DNA of 64,000 nucleotides from Candidatus Poribacteria bacterium (GTDB lineage Bacteria > Poribacteria > WGA-4E > WGA-3G): assembly GCA_012270865.1 (NCBI GenBank), contig JAAXHL010000096.1, positions 26,769 through 90,768 on the forward strand, in the 5' to 3' direction. The position numbers and the translations under genes are program-made. Each line of letters opens with the position of its first letter. Position 1 is the stretch's first letter. This document shows, in pieces, positions 45,207-54,350 of the stretch. A model generated the notes under the pieces. It saw nothing but the letters and a program-made list of their open reading frames with translations. It had not been told where the DNA came from and did no database searches.

Positions 45207-46445
45207 GTGAATATTGATACATTAAAAGGGAAAACGGTTGGTGCTGCTGTTTCGGGTGGCTTGGATAGCTGCACGATTACGAAGTGGTTGGTCGATAACG
45301 GGGTCAACGTGGTCTGTTTTACGGCGGACCTGGGTCAACCTGATGAACGGGACGTTTCCGAAATCCGGGAGCGGATGCTGGCGTGTGGTGCCGAAGCGTC
45401 TGTTATTGTAGATGCGAAGGACGCGCTTGCGGAAGATGGTATCCGTCTTATCCAGTGTCAAGCGATGTATGAAGGTGGTTATTGGAATACGACAGGGATT
45501 GCGCGGCACGTTACGGTGAAGGCACTTCTGCCAGAGATGGAGAAACGCGGTATCTCTATTTTGACGCATGGTGCGACGGGCAGAGGCAATGATCAGGTAC
45601 GTTTTCAACTTGCTACGAATATGCTGAATCCGCATTTCTCAGTCTATGCGCCGTGGCGGGATCCTGAGTTTCTCAAAGTGTTTGGCGGTAGAAAAGAGAT
45701 GATAGACTTCTGCGAAACGCATAACCTACCGATTACTGCGACGCACGAGAAGCCGTACTCAACGGATGCGAACCTGCTTGGACTTACGCATGAAGCCGGA
45801 CACCTTGAATCGCTGAAAACGCCGGCAGGTTTTATTAATCCGGGTATGGGAGTCCATCCGAAAGACGCGCCTGATGAGGTGGAGCACTTTACGGTTACCT
45901 TTGCGCGTGGAACGCCGGTTGAAATCAACGGCAGCCCTGTTACAGCACTTCAGAGTCTGCAGGAGGCGAACCGTATCGGTGGCCGGAACGGTATCGGTAT
46001 CGGTATTCACACCGTTGAAAATCGGTTTGTGGGCATTAAGAGCCGCGGAGTTTATGAATCTCCGGGGATGGAACTGCTTGGAAAGTGTTACGAGTATCTG
46101 CTGCAACTGATTTTGGACAGACGTGCGCGTCGCCATTTTGATGGTGCGGCACCCGTCATCGCTGAACAGATTTATCAAGGCTATTGGTTCGATGCTGCGA
46201 CACAGGCGTTGCTGTCCTCAATCCAACCGTTAACCGACTTGGCGAGTGGTACGATTACTGTGGCACTTTATAAGGGAAACGTTGCGTTCTATGCTGCGGG
46301 TGGTGCCCCGCATTCGCTCTACTCCGAGGAGACCGCGTCTATGGAGGCGATCGGTGATTTTGATCATACGGATTCGGAGGGATTTTTGGGGGTGCTTGGC
46401 GTAGGTGCGCGTGCTTCGGCTGTCGCTGGACAGACGCAGGAATAG
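45207..46445 (+). CDS. argG: Argininosuccinate synthase
   Basis: Arginine synthesis (and urea-cycle type) enzyme joining citrulline and aspartate with ATP; cytosolic, about 412 residues from GTG 45207 with GGAG 8 bases before. The track's ORF adds a 56-residue tail upstream of the promoter, so it is not coding. ATP-binding 'GKTVGAAVSGGLDSCTITKWL', 'FTADLGQPDERDVSEI', and 'ILTHGATGRGNDQVRF' (the ATP-PPi loop and citrulline site) are clear, as is 'NRFVGIKSRGVYESPGMELL'. Convergent with moxR four bases on. Confidence 0.97.
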   Translation: MNIDTLKGKTVGAAVSGGLDSCTITKWLVDNGVNVVCFTADLGQPDERDVSEIRERMLACGAEASVIVDAKDALAEDGIRLIQCQAMYEGGYWNTTGIARHVTVKALLPEMEKRGISILTHGATGRGNDQVRFQLATNMLNPHFSVYAPWRDPEFLKVFGGRKEMIDFCETHNLPITATHEKPYSTDANLLGLTHEAGHLESLKTPAGFINPGMGVHPKDAPDEVEHFTVTFARGTPVEINGSPVTALQSLQEANRIGGRNGIGIGIHTVENRFVGIKSRGVYESPGMELLGKCYEYLLQLILDRRARRHFDGAAPVIAEQIYQGYWFDAATQALLSSIQPLTDLASGTITVALYKGNVAFYAAGGAPHSLYSEETASMEAIGDFDHTDSEGFLGVLGVGARASAVAGQTQE

Positions 46446-46449
46446 AAGT

Positions 46450-47442
46450 TTAAGGCACTTCAAGTTTTGCGAATACTTGTCCGATGATACTTTCAGCGTC
46501 TTGTCCGTCTGCTTCTGCTTCGTAGCTAATGATGACGCGATGCCTGAGTACGTCCATGCCGACGGCGTGGATGTCTTCTGGGGTGACGTAGCCGCGTTCG
46601 GAGAGGAACGCTCTCGCCCTCGCTGCGAAAGCGAGAAAGATGGTGGCGCGCGGTGATGCGCCGTATTCAATAAGTGTGCTGAGTCCGTCCAATTGATACG
46701 CTTCCGGTGTCCGCGTCGCACACACTAAATCGACAATATAATTCTCCAACTGTTCTGCCATATAGATGTTTCGGACGACTTCTCGGAATCGGATAATATC
46801 ATCGGGTGAGATCACTGGCTGGATGTCTGGGATTTCTTCGGTTGTCATCCGTCGGAGGATTTGTAATTCCTCTGCGTGTGATGGGTAGTCAACTTTAATC
46901 TTGAGCATAAACCTATCTACTTGTGCTTCGGGTAGCGGATAGGTGCCTTCATGCTCGATTGGGTTTTGGGTTGCTAAGACGAGGAACGGATCATCAAGTG
47001 GGTATGTGGTGCCGCCGATTGTGACCTGCCGTTCTTGCATGGCTTCGAGGAGTGCGCTTTGGACTTTGGCGGGTGCGCGGTTGATTTCGTCGGCGAGGAT
47101 GACGTTGGCGAAAATCGGTCCCTTTTTGGTGTAAAAATCGCCCTTCTGTTGGTCGTAGATGAGCGTGCCGATGAGGTCCGCTGGGAGTAGGTCGGGTGTG
47201 AACTGAAGACGGTTGAAGGATGCGTCGATCGTCTGTGCGAGTGCGCTTACAGCGGTTGTTTTCGCGAGTCCGGGTACGCCTTCGAGTAGGATGTGCCCGT
47301 TGCAGAGCAATCCGATAATCAGTCCTTCTAATAATGCTTTCTGACCGACGATCACTTTGCCTGTTTCTGTGAGTATTTGCTGTACTAACCCGCTATCTGC
47401 CTGGATGCGGGCGTTCATTGCGTCTAAATCGTAGTTTTGCAA
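46450..47442 (-). CDS. MoxR family AAA+ ATPase
   Basis: Chaperone-like AAA+ ATPase of 330 residues. Walker A 'GVPGLAKTT' (about residue 55-65), Walker B 'VILADEINRAPAKVQSALLEAMQERQV', sensor-1 'FLVLATQNPIEHEGTYPLPEAQVDRFM', and a lid with 'GASPRATIFLAFAARARAFLSERGYVTPEDIHAVG'. The start is TTG, right at the AT-rich end of a leader element (AAGG 10 bases upstream); an internal ATG (47418) would be eight codons later. MoxR proteins often pair with von Willebrand domain proteins; a VWA protein is encoded at 49676. Confidence 0.93.
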   Translation of the reverse strand: MQNYDLDAMNARIQADSGLVQQILTETGKVIVGQKALLEGLIIGLLCNGHILLEGVPGLAKTTAVSALAQTIDASFNRLQFTPDLLPADLIGTLIYDQQKGDFYTKKGPIFANVILADEINRAPAKVQSALLEAMQERQVTIGGTTYPLDDPFLVLATQNPIEHEGTYPLPEAQVDRFMLKIKVDYPSHAEELQILRRMTTEEIPDIQPVISPDDIIRFREVVRNIYMAEQLENYIVDLVCATRTPEAYQLDGLSTLIEYGASPRATIFLAFAARARAFLSERGYVTPEDIHAVGMDVLRHRVIISYEAEADGQDAESIIGQVFAKLEVP

Positions 47443-47521
47443 TTTTAATTTACCTTGCGGAAAAACAGCGTGATTTTGGGTGCTTGACGTGCTTTCCTTA
47501 AATCTGCCTGCGCCTGCTTCG
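47443..47521 (-). repeat. Leader element abutting the moxR start
   Basis: The minus-strand element ends 'CCGCAAGGTAAATTAAAA' directly before the TTG start of moxR. A second diverged copy begins at 47573 ('tctaatttaccttgtcg', 'aacagcgtgattttgggtg' in both), about 130 bases on and next to the sulfatase 3' end. The rest of this 179-base gap shows no gene. Confidence 0.65.
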
Positions 47522-47621
47522 CAGTGAGAATGCAGGCTACCGTTTTGGTATTATCAAGTATACAATCCTGTTCTAATTTACCTTGTCGAAGAACAGCGTG
47601 ATTTTGGGTGGCTGACTGCTA

Positions 47622-48980
47622 TCATGTAAAAAAAGGTTGTGTTTCGCCTTCTTGGAAGGATTGCTCAAGCCACGGATCCTTCGTTTTTTGTCTGAATTCG
47701 ATGACTTTTCGGCGCATTTCGTTGGCTATGTCTTGTAATTCTGGTGCGTCAATGAGGTTCTTGGATTCCGCTGCGTCGTTCTGGATATCAAATAACGATT
47801 CACGGCTCTGATGTAAAAAATCATTTCGCTGGCGTTCACCGAGTTGCTGGACGTTGTCGTTCCGGACCGCTGTCCACGAAATTGAGCGGAACAGGTCGCT
47901 CGGTAGTGGTGTTTCGAGTTGATACGCGAGATTACGGACGTATTTATAGCGTCTGCCGCGTAGCACGCGATAGGGGTAGTAGTTTGTTACCTCGTGGAAG
48001 CAGTGAGAGAAATAGGTTTCCTCCCATTCACCGTTTCCGGGATGCGCGGTATCGTCTTCAAGAATAGAGAGGATTGATCTGCCCGGCAGTGCGTCATCGC
48101 CGTCTGGATGCGCGACCCCGCACCAGTCTAACATCGTCGGGCAGAAATCTACCCAATTGACGAGTGCTTGGTTGTGGAATCCGCGTTTCTGTTGTGTCGG
48201 ACTGGAGATAAGGAGTGGACAGTGGTGTCCGCTGTCGAAGCTTGATGCTTTCGCACCGGGGAACGGCATGGCGTGATCGGTTGTAACGAAGACGAGGGTT
48301 TCATCTGCGCGTCCAGAAGCGTCAAGAGCGTTTAAGACTGCGCCTACGACGGCATCCCATCGTGAGACGCTTTCGTAATAGTCAGCGAGGTCTTCACGGA
48401 CTGCTGGTACGTCTGGCAGGAAATTCGGCACGATGATTTCATCGGGTGCATAAGAGCCGGGTTGAATGCCTGCTGGGGTTTGGTCGTTTCCGAAGCCTCT
48501 GCCTGCGCGGTGCGGATGCGTACTACCGATATGGAGATAGAAAGGTGTGTCTGTGTTCTCGTTGAGGAATTGTGTGACCTTTGTTGCCATATCCGCTGGA
48601 CTTCGAGCGTTGACGCTCGGCTCAAAATCGAAGGGGTAGACGGTGTCTGGGGCGACGTGTTTTTTTCCGATGCACGCCGTAGCGAATCCGTTTGCCTTTA
48701 GGATTTTTGGTACGGATTGCATGTATTCGTGTGTCCGAAATCCGTGTATTCCGTGGCAGTGTCCGTATTGTCCGTGTGTATGGCTGTGTTGTCCGGTAAG
48801 GATGCATGCGCGGCTCACGGCGCACGATGGACTTGTGCAGAAGGCATGGTCGAACACGACCCCGCGTTCTGCAAAGGCATCAATATTCGGTGTTCGGATG
48901 ACATCGTTTCCGTAGCATTTTGCGATACGACTCCAATCGTCAGCGATGACGAACATTACGTTTTTATAGGAATTGTTCAT
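47622..48980 (-). CDS. Sulfatase family protein
   Basis: Alkaline-phosphatase-superfamily sulfatase, 452 residues, likely to remove sulfate from sugars or glycans. The N-terminal metal site is 'MFVIADDWSRI'; then 'TPNIDAFAERGVVFDHAFCTSPSCAVSRACILTGQHSHTHGQYG' with the active-site cysteine in C-A-V-S-R. The usual sulfatase signature is C-x-P-S-R (C/S-X-P-X-R), so the proline is valine here. 'LVFVTTDHAMPFPGAKASSFDSGHHCPLLI' is the second metal site. There is no signal peptide. AAGGA at 9 bases. A SUMF1-like gene in this window could modify the cysteine. Confidence 0.9.
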   Translation of the reverse strand: MNNSYKNVMFVIADDWSRIAKCYGNDVIRTPNIDAFAERGVVFDHAFCTSPSCAVSRACILTGQHSHTHGQYGHCHGIHGFRTHEYMQSVPKILKANGFATACIGKKHVAPDTVYPFDFEPSVNARSPADMATKVTQFLNENTDTPFYLHIGSTHPHRAGRGFGNDQTPAGIQPGSYAPDEIIVPNFLPDVPAVREDLADYYESVSRWDAVVGAVLNALDASGRADETLVFVTTDHAMPFPGAKASSFDSGHHCPLLISSPTQQKRGFHNQALVNWVDFCPTMLDWCGVAHPDGDDALPGRSILSILEDDTAHPGNGEWEETYFSHCFHEVTNYYPYRVLRGRRYKYVRNLAYQLETPLPSDLFRSISWTAVRNDNVQQLGERQRNDFLHQSRESLFDIQNDAAESKNLIDAPELQDIANEMRRKVIEFRQKTKDPWLEQSFQEGETQPFFT

Positions 48981-49003
48981 AGTTTTCCTTATTTAGGGCA
49001 CAA

Positions 49004-49570
49004 TTATTCAAAGAGTTGAGAGACTCGACAGGTAAACCCCGGCACGACATCCTCACCTGTGAGTGTGTCTTCATAAGTAAGCAGCGCGATGTCGTTTTCG
49101 GAACGATAGACCGTCACCGTTTTGGAACGGGGATCCAGAACCCAGACAAGGCGCGTTCCGGCGTTCAGATAGGCAAACGCTTTGTCTACAATACGCCACT
49201 GAATGTCTGTCGGTGAAACGACCTCAATTGCTAAATCGGGCGGTATTGGGAAACCTGTGTTTTCGTCTCCATCCAACCGCGGCGTTGACACAAACACCAC
49301 ATCTGGTTTCAGTCCCCGTTCACCGACTTGAAAAGTTGCCTCTACATGGACCTCCCCCAACCGATTCTTGTCTACATGCCGATCCAAATACCGGATGACT
49401 TTAACACTAACCTTGCTATGTATTCTCGTTGGTGGCGACATCGGCACTAATTCTCCTTTAACGTATTCGTATCCGTCTACATCGTTCTCAAGAAATTCTG
49501 CCAACGTCATGGAAACCTGTTCTGGTGAGCGAATACCTTGCGCGATTTCGTGAAGTTCCTGTTGTGTCAT
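49004..49570 (-). CDS. Uma2 family (DUF820) PD-(D/E)XK nuclease-like protein
   Basis: 188 residues. The Uma2 fold is clear: 'MTLAEFLENDVDGYEYVKGELVPMSPPTRIHSKVS' at the start and 'RGLKPDVVFVS', 'PDLAIEVVSPTD' and 'KAFAYLNAGTRLVWVLDPRSKTVTVYRS' in the core. The PD-(D/E)XK-like residues are D in 'KPDVVFV' and E in 'AIEVVSP'. These genes are very common in cyanobacteria and some other phyla, but their role is unknown. GGAGG lies 10 bases before the ATG. Codirectional with the sulfatase, 23 bases away. Confidence 0.9.
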   Translation of the reverse strand: MTQQELHEIAQGIRSPEQVSMTLAEFLENDVDGYEYVKGELVPMSPPTRIHSKVSVKVIRYLDRHVDKNRLGEVHVEATFQVGERGLKPDVVFVSTPRLDGDENTGFPIPPDLAIEVVSPTDIQWRIVDKAFAYLNAGTRLVWVLDPRSKTVTVYRSENDIALLTYEDTLTGEDVVPGFTCRVSQLFE

Positions 49571-49675
49571 ACTTTTCGTTCCTCCGTGACTGCGTGCTCT
49601 GTGAGGTCTATTGTACCATCTAACGTTGCGTTTGTCAAGGAGCCTTACGAGGTTATGGGTTGTGGTCGTTTTTTG

Positions 49676-52063
49676 CTACACCAAGCCGCCTCGCTTTCTT
49701 AGGAACCATTCAAATCCGAGCAGTGCGATGACGGCTCCAAAGATGAGCGGTATATCCCAGATATCGACATCGGTTATTTTTGAGGTTGCGCTTTCGACGA
49801 GCGGTATCTGGTTGACGAGTTGGTCTGCTTCAGCCGTTGCGTAATACTTCCCGCCACTTCCTTCAGCGAGCGTTTTGAGGAGTGCGACGTTAAGTTCGGC
49901 GTTGCTGAATTCGGCGTAAGATGTTTTCACCTCGAAGAGTGTCTGTTGCTCGCCGAGGTTCTCGCCGTCAAGGGTTCCGGCTGCAGTGACGGTGTATTCG
50001 CCGTATCGGTTCGGTATAAAACGCGCGGTGTAGAGACCGTCTTCGCCGAGGACCTGCTCAAGTCTTAATTCTTTGCGTTTTCCTGCCTCGTCAATGACGA
50101 TGGCTCGGATTTTGGCGTTGTTGGTCAATTGGAACTGTTGATCTGTTGCTGTAACCTCAATCACGACGGGTTCTTTGAGCGTGTAGGCTGTTTTTGCGAT
50201 GTCGAGTTGGATGTGTTCTTTCGGTGCAGTTGTCAGCCATCTTGCGACCTGTCGCCAGAATCGTTCATGGCTATCGTCTTCGAGGCGTTTTTTGAGCGTT
50301 TGCCATCGCCAGGAAGTGTGTGGTGTGAAAACCATTACGCGTCCGGCGTTGTAATTGTGGATTGCGATGAGGATCCGGTTTCCGAATTCGTTGCGATCTG
50401 TCGGATGTTCCGCCAAAACGAGTGCGCCCGCCTTGGCACGTTTGACTTTGCTATAACCTACGAGCGGGACCATATCCGTCCAATGTTTCAGGTTATCCAC
50501 AGGGTTGTCAGCGAGTGCCATCAAATTTTCGACCTTTCCCTCTGGTGTCAGTTGCAATTTATATCCTCTGTTTTGGGAAGGGCGTGAACCTTGGGTTAAT
50601 CTGGTGCGTCGTGTCGGTAACGGAGCGGGTGGCGATCCGAGTTCCAATTCTATCGGTAAGCACTGTGCGATTGATGTGTTGATGTAGGATTTAGCGAGTT
50701 CGTGGTTCCCCAAGGAACTTGAACCGCCTAACATAAGTAATCCGCCGCCTCGTGTGCGTACAAATTCGAGTGTATTCTCGAGCTGCGCCGCTGTAAATTC
50801 GGCTGCGTCCACATTGCCGAAGATGATAGCATCGAAATCGAAAAGTGTATCTTTATCGTCTGGATAAAAATTAAAGTCGTTTGTAGTTCCAGTTCGTGTG
50901 CCCATGTAGTGTCGTCCTGTACTACTGGTGCTTGTCAAAACTCGGTCGGTTAATTGGATGTTCGGGTCTTTTTTTAGTGCGCGTTTTATATGGGCGAATT
51001 CGGCGCGAGGTCTGCCGTCCACAAACAGGATTTTCACGCGTTTGGTAGGTGCGACCTTCAACAGAAACGTCTTTGTGTTGTTCTGTGGTACTGCTTCCGT
51101 TTCGCCTAACGCTGCGTGTACCTCGAATTTTTGGGTGCCTGCTTGGCGAGGCGTGAATTTCAGTGCGACGCGTTGTGTTTTTATGTCAGGCGTTGTATCC
51201 GTTCCGCCGAATTGAGGTATCCAAGAGTCGCCTTCATCCATGTCAACGGATTCAGTTTTCAGGATTCGTCCGTTACTGGTGAGTTGGAGGTTAACTTTTT
51301 TTCCGTTGAACCCTTTCCGTTTTATAGTTGCCCATATTTCAACGGGGAAGTCTTCTTCTGATGTGCGCGGTACATCGAGTTTGACGATTTCAAGGTCTGG
51401 CGTTCCTGCTTCTGAACCGACCCCGACAGTGTGGATCGGGAGTTTTCGTTCTCGCATTTGCAGTGCGAATTTGGTCGTGTCGGTACCACTTCTGTCTACG
51501 CCGTCTGTTAGGAGGACGGCACCGGAGAGTGGGATGCCTTGGAGATCGTCAAGTGCTTCGTTTAAAGCGTGCGGGATGTCAGTGCTTTCGCCTTCTGCGC
51601 TGGTTAATACTACGTCTGGGATGCGTTTTGCTGTGGTGTCAAATGCGAAGAGTCGTACCTTGAATTTTGCGTTTAGTTGTTCGAGGAGACCCTCTCCGTC
51701 AGCAAAAAGTAGGTTGTTGACCTGCTGCAGCCGTGTCTCTGAACCATCCGTGTCGGTAACCTGCATACTCTTGGACTGGTCAACCATTACCAACAAGTAG
51801 GAATCATCCGGGTTTGTTTGGTAGATTGTTAGAAAGGGTTTGAGTAGACAGAAGGCGAGGAGACAGAGTACGACGGCACGGAGGAAAATTAGAAAGCCGC
51901 GGAATCCGCGTCGGATGCGTCCTTGTGTGGTGCGATATGACCATATCGCTGCGGCAATAAGTACGACAAGTAGAACGGCAATTAGGAGTCCTGGCAGGGG
52001 TACCCCGAATGAGAAATTTCCTTCTCGAAAAACGTCAATAGGGTACTTCATTATTTTTTCAAA
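49676..52063 (-). CDS. Membrane protein with a von Willebrand A domain and glutamine amidotransferase-like region
   Basis: About 795 residues. Two N-terminal membrane helices ('LLIAVLLVVLIAAAIW', 'GFLIFLRAVVLCLLAFCLLK') precede a VWA domain with MIDAS 'VMVDQSKSMQ' and 'DGVDRSGTDTTK'. The middle has beta-rich domains and a 'GGSSSLGN' region like the class I glutaminase fold ('LEFVRTRGGGLLMLGG'); a C-terminal helix ('IPLIFGAVIALLGFEWFLRKR') closes it. Members of this family (DUF4159/BatA-like) accompany MoxR ATPases; the MoxR gene is at 46450. The track adds 12 codons; ATG 52063 follows the GGAGG of a diverged leader repeat. Confidence 0.8.
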   Translation of the reverse strand, partial: FEKIMKYPIDVFREGNFSFGVPLPGLLIAVLLVVLIAAAIWSYRTTQGRIRRGFRGFLIFLRAVVLCLLAFCLLKPFLTIYQTNPDDSYLLVMVDQSKSMQVTDTDGSETRLQQVNNLLFADGEGLLEQLNAKFKVRLFAFDTTAKRIPDVVLTSAEGESTDIPHALNEALDDLQGIPLSGAVLLTDGVDRSGTDTTKFALQMRERKLPIHTVGVGSEAGTPDLEIVKLDVPRTSEEDFPVEIWATIKRKGFNGKKVNLQLTSNGRILKTESVDMDEGDSWIPQFGGTDTTPDIKTQRVALKFTPRQAGTQKFEVHAALGETEAVPQNNTKTFLLKVAPTKRVKILFVDGRPRAEFAHIKRALKKDPNIQLTDRVLTSTSSTGRHYMGTRTGTTNDFNFYPDDKDTLFDFDAIIFGNVDAAEFTAAQLENTLEFVRTRGGGLLMLGGSSSLGNHELAKSYINTSIAQCLPIELELGSPPAPLPTRRTRLTQGSRPSQNRGYKLQLTPEGKVENLMALADNPVDNLKHWTDMVPLVGYSKVKRAKAGALVLAEHPTDRNEFGNRILIAIHNYNAGRVMVFTPHTSWRWQTLKKRLEDDSHERFWRQVARWLTTAPKEHIQLDIAKTAYTLKEPVVIEVTATDQQFQLTNNAKIRAIVIDEAGKRKELRLEQVLGEDGLYTARFIPNRYGEYTVTAAGTLDGENLGEQQTLFEVKTSYAEFSNAELNVALLKTLAEGSGGKYYATAEADQLVNQIPLVESATSKITDVDIWDIPLIFGAVIALLGFEWFLRKRGGLV

Positions 52064-52131
52064 CATTTTTAATTTTTGGCCTCCTAGGCTGCGCTCCACT
52101 ACGTTCCCGCGCAGGTTTCCTTTTAGTTGCT
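52064..52131 (-). repeat. Diverged leader element at the VWA gene start
   Basis: Minus strand: 'GGAGGCCAAAAATTAAAA' before the ATG at 52063, preceded by 'AACGTAGTGGAGCGCAGCC', which is like the 'AACGAAGTGGAGGGCGG' of the nuoM copy. Member of the same family by position and flanks, but it is the most diverged. Confidence 0.5.
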
Positions 52132-52150
52132 GCCAGCTATTCTGAAATTT

Positions 52151-53134
52151 TTACACAGGGATATTGATGTGCTGCCCTGTGTGCGCGGATTCGTGTAATG
52201 CGTCAATGGTACGCATGTTTCCGAGTGCGTCTGTTAAAGGTAGACGGGTTGGTTCGCCTGTTTCCATTGCATGACAGAGGTTCAGAATTTCAGCAGCATA
52301 GGGATTCACACCTGTAACTGTAAAGGTCTCACCGTTCAGGGTGAAGTGTGCCTCACCGTCTGAGTTGCCCCACGCGCTCTGAACAAAAAGCGTGCCTTCT
52401 GTGCCTGTGACTTCGTAAGATTCGCGCCAGGTCCACCCGAAACTGCAGTCGAATTGTCCGGTAACACCCTCGCCGAAATCTAAAGTTCCGATGAGGGTTT
52501 CCCAGACGTTGTTGATCTGTTCAAATTTACCTGTTGCCCAAGCTGATTGTGGTTCTCGTCCGATGAGATAACGGATGATGTTAATGCAGTAGCAGCCTAA
52601 ATCCATGACGGCACCCCCGCCGAGGTCGCCTCTTAATCGCCAGTTCTGCCGGTCTGTGAGTCCGGTCGAGAAGGTGGATCGTGCGTAGCGGACTTCTCCG
52701 ATTCCGCCTTCCTCAACTTTCTGTTTCACGGCGAGTGTCAACGGGTGATGTCGATACATGAACGCTTCCATCAGTAAGATGTTGGCGCGTTCTGTGACTT
52801 GGATCATCTGTTCGAGCTGCGTGGTGGTAACAGTAATCGGTTTCTCGACGAGTATGGCTTTGACACCACAGCGGACTGCCTCCAACACATTTTTGAGATG
52901 GCTTGAGGGCCAGGTAGCGACCACTAAGACCTCGGGTTGCTGTTTTTCGAGCATCTGTCGGAGGTCATTATAGGTGTTTTCCACGTTGAATTCGGTGGCG
53001 AAACGTGCGAGCGATTCAAATTTCTCGTCGCATGCGCCGACGATTTCGATCTCTGGTAGATTGCGCCATGCGTTGCCGTGTGCGTGAGAGATGCCGCCGC
53101 ACCCGACAATCGCTACGCGGTATTTTTTTGTCAT
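52151..53134 (-). CDS. Gfo/Idh/MocA family oxidoreductase
   Basis: NAD(P)-dependent sugar or cyclitol dehydrogenase-like, 327 residues, cytosolic. N-terminal Rossmann motif 'YRVAIVGCGGISHAHGNAW', then 'PEVLVVATWPSSHLKNVLEAVRCGVKAILVEKPITVTTTQLEQM' (the EKP catalytic lysine) and 'LLMEAFMYRHHPLTLAVKQKV'. C-terminal 'GGAVMDLGCYCINIIRYLIGREP'. Substrate unknown. First-order paralogue of the two Gfo genes that follow on the minus strand; together with the DapA-like gene this seems a catabolic cluster. Hairpin repeats lie upstream. Confidence 0.88.
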   Translation of the reverse strand: MTKKYRVAIVGCGGISHAHGNAWRNLPEIEIVGACDEKFESLARFATEFNVENTYNDLRQMLEKQQPEVLVVATWPSSHLKNVLEAVRCGVKAILVEKPITVTTTQLEQMIQVTERANILLMEAFMYRHHPLTLAVKQKVEEGGIGEVRYARSTFSTGLTDRQNWRLRGDLGGGAVMDLGCYCINIIRYLIGREPQSAWATGKFEQINNVWETLIGTLDFGEGVTGQFDCSFGWTWRESYEVTGTEGTLFVQSAWGNSDGEAHFTLNGETFTVTGVNPYAAEILNLCHAMETGEPTRLPLTDALGNMRTIDALHESAHTGQHINIPV

Positions 53135-53150
53135 GATTTTAGTTATATGC

Positions 53151-53232
53151 GTTTGGGGTTACAAACCTCTCCTACAATGGGTTAATGGATTCTATGAGTT
53201 CGGGGTTACAAACCCCTCCTACAATGGGTTAT
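53151..53232. repeat. Two GGGGTTACAAACCCC-type hairpin repeats
   Basis: Two units with the 'tcctacaatgggtta' tail separated by 'atggattctatgagttc', between the Gfo genes at 52151 and 53234. The first stem is slightly broken (AACCTC); the second is perfect. Confidence 0.8.
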
Positions 53233-53233
53233 A

Positions 53234-54205
53234 TCATAGCGAGGCGATCTCTACGGGTCTGTTTTCTTCTGCAGAGAGGTTTGCCGCGAGCGATATTGCG
53301 AGCGTTTTGACGGCATCGCTATAGGGACTCAAAATCTGAGAACCGTCGCCGCTACGGACTGCCTCTACAAAGACTTGATCAATCGTCGGTCCGGGTTCTG
53401 TCTTGTCTACCCATTCGCCGTTTTCGTGTACCGAGACTTTTGATGGATTCCAATTCAATAGTTCTCGTTCATATAGGATATCTAAGACGTTTGCGTTTGA
53501 CCAGCCGCCTCCGTAAGCCCAAGCTGCTGTGAGTGAACCGACGGCACCGCTGCTGAATTGGAGGCTAACGCTGTTGCTGTCTGGACAATCGATCTCTTTC
53601 AAGACGCGATTCGCTTGCATGGCGTAAACCGATTCCACTTCGCCAACGAGGTTACGCATCATATCGATTGTGTGTGTCGCTTGTTCGACCAACTGACCGC
53701 CAGATTTGTTCATTTGTCGTAGCCACGCGTCTGGATTACCGATACCGGTGCCGCACCAATACTTACCGACGACCATATTAATTGTTTTATCTTTCAGGAT
53801 ATCTTGTGTAATCCGGGTTGAACCGAGGTAACGAAGTTGGTAACCGACGCAGGTTATCAGTCCGGCTTTTGTGACGGCTGCTTCGATTTCACGAGCGATG
53901 TCTATATTGATTGCGACCGGTTTCTCAACGAGAAAGGGTAAACCGCGTGCGACAACGTCGAGTTCGGGTTGCCCGTGTACAAAAACTGGGAGGCTCAGAT
54001 AGATTGCATCTAAGTCGTCGCGTTCGAGTAGGTCTTGGTGAGCGGTGTAAGGGTCGGCGTTATGTCGTTCCGCCGCGTTTTGAGCGCGTGCTGCGTCAAT
54101 ATCGCATATACCGACGATGCGGGCACCTTCGATTCCGGCTAATTGGTTCATGTGCCCACTTGCATTACCACCAGCCCCGATAAATCCTATTTTAACTTCT
54201 TTCAT
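53234..54205 (-). CDS. Gfo/Idh/MocA family oxidoreductase
   Basis: About 323 residues from the ATG at 54205, with GAGG 5-6 bases upstream. The track's start at 54478 lies inside the preceding gene (54351) and its 91-residue prefix is composed of unlikely sequence. Rossmann motif 'VKIGFIGAGGNASGHMNQLAG', then 'LDAIYLSLPVFVHGQPELDVVARGLPFLVEKPVAINIDIAREIE' with the EKP lysine, and 'GGQLVEQATHTIDMMRNLVG'. 'QATHTIDMM' carries the catalytic histidine pair. Sequence differs from its neighbours enough to expect a different substrate. Confidence 0.88.
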   Translation of the reverse strand: MKEVKIGFIGAGGNASGHMNQLAGIEGARIVGICDIDAARAQNAAERHNADPYTAHQDLLERDDLDAIYLSLPVFVHGQPELDVVARGLPFLVEKPVAINIDIAREIEAAVTKAGLITCVGYQLRYLGSTRITQDILKDKTINMVVGKYWCGTGIGNPDAWLRQMNKSGGQLVEQATHTIDMMRNLVGEVESVYAMQANRVLKEIDCPDSNSVSLQFSSGAVGSLTAAWAYGGGWSNANVLDILYERELLNWNPSKVSVHENGEWVDKTEPGPTIDQVFVEAVRSGDGSQILSPYSDAVKTLAISLAANLSAEENRPVEIASL

Positions 54206-54258
54206 TTCTACCTCAATTCTTTGGGTGGACGCAATTTTTTGCGTATTACCTTCGGTAA

Positions 54259-54281
54259 ACGGGGTTACAAACCCCGACTGC
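54259..54281. repeat. Single GGGGTTACAAACCCC hairpin
   Basis: One perfect unit 'cggggttacaaaccccgactgc' lies 60 bases upstream of the Gfo gene ending at 53234. Tail is 'gactgc' here. It also sits inside the spurious 5' extension of that ORF. Confidence 0.75.
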
Positions 54282-54350
54282 AAAATGGTTTGGGTAAGTC
54301 CCGTGCTATTATGGATTTGGACAAAGTTGTTGTTGAAAAGTCTGTGCAAT

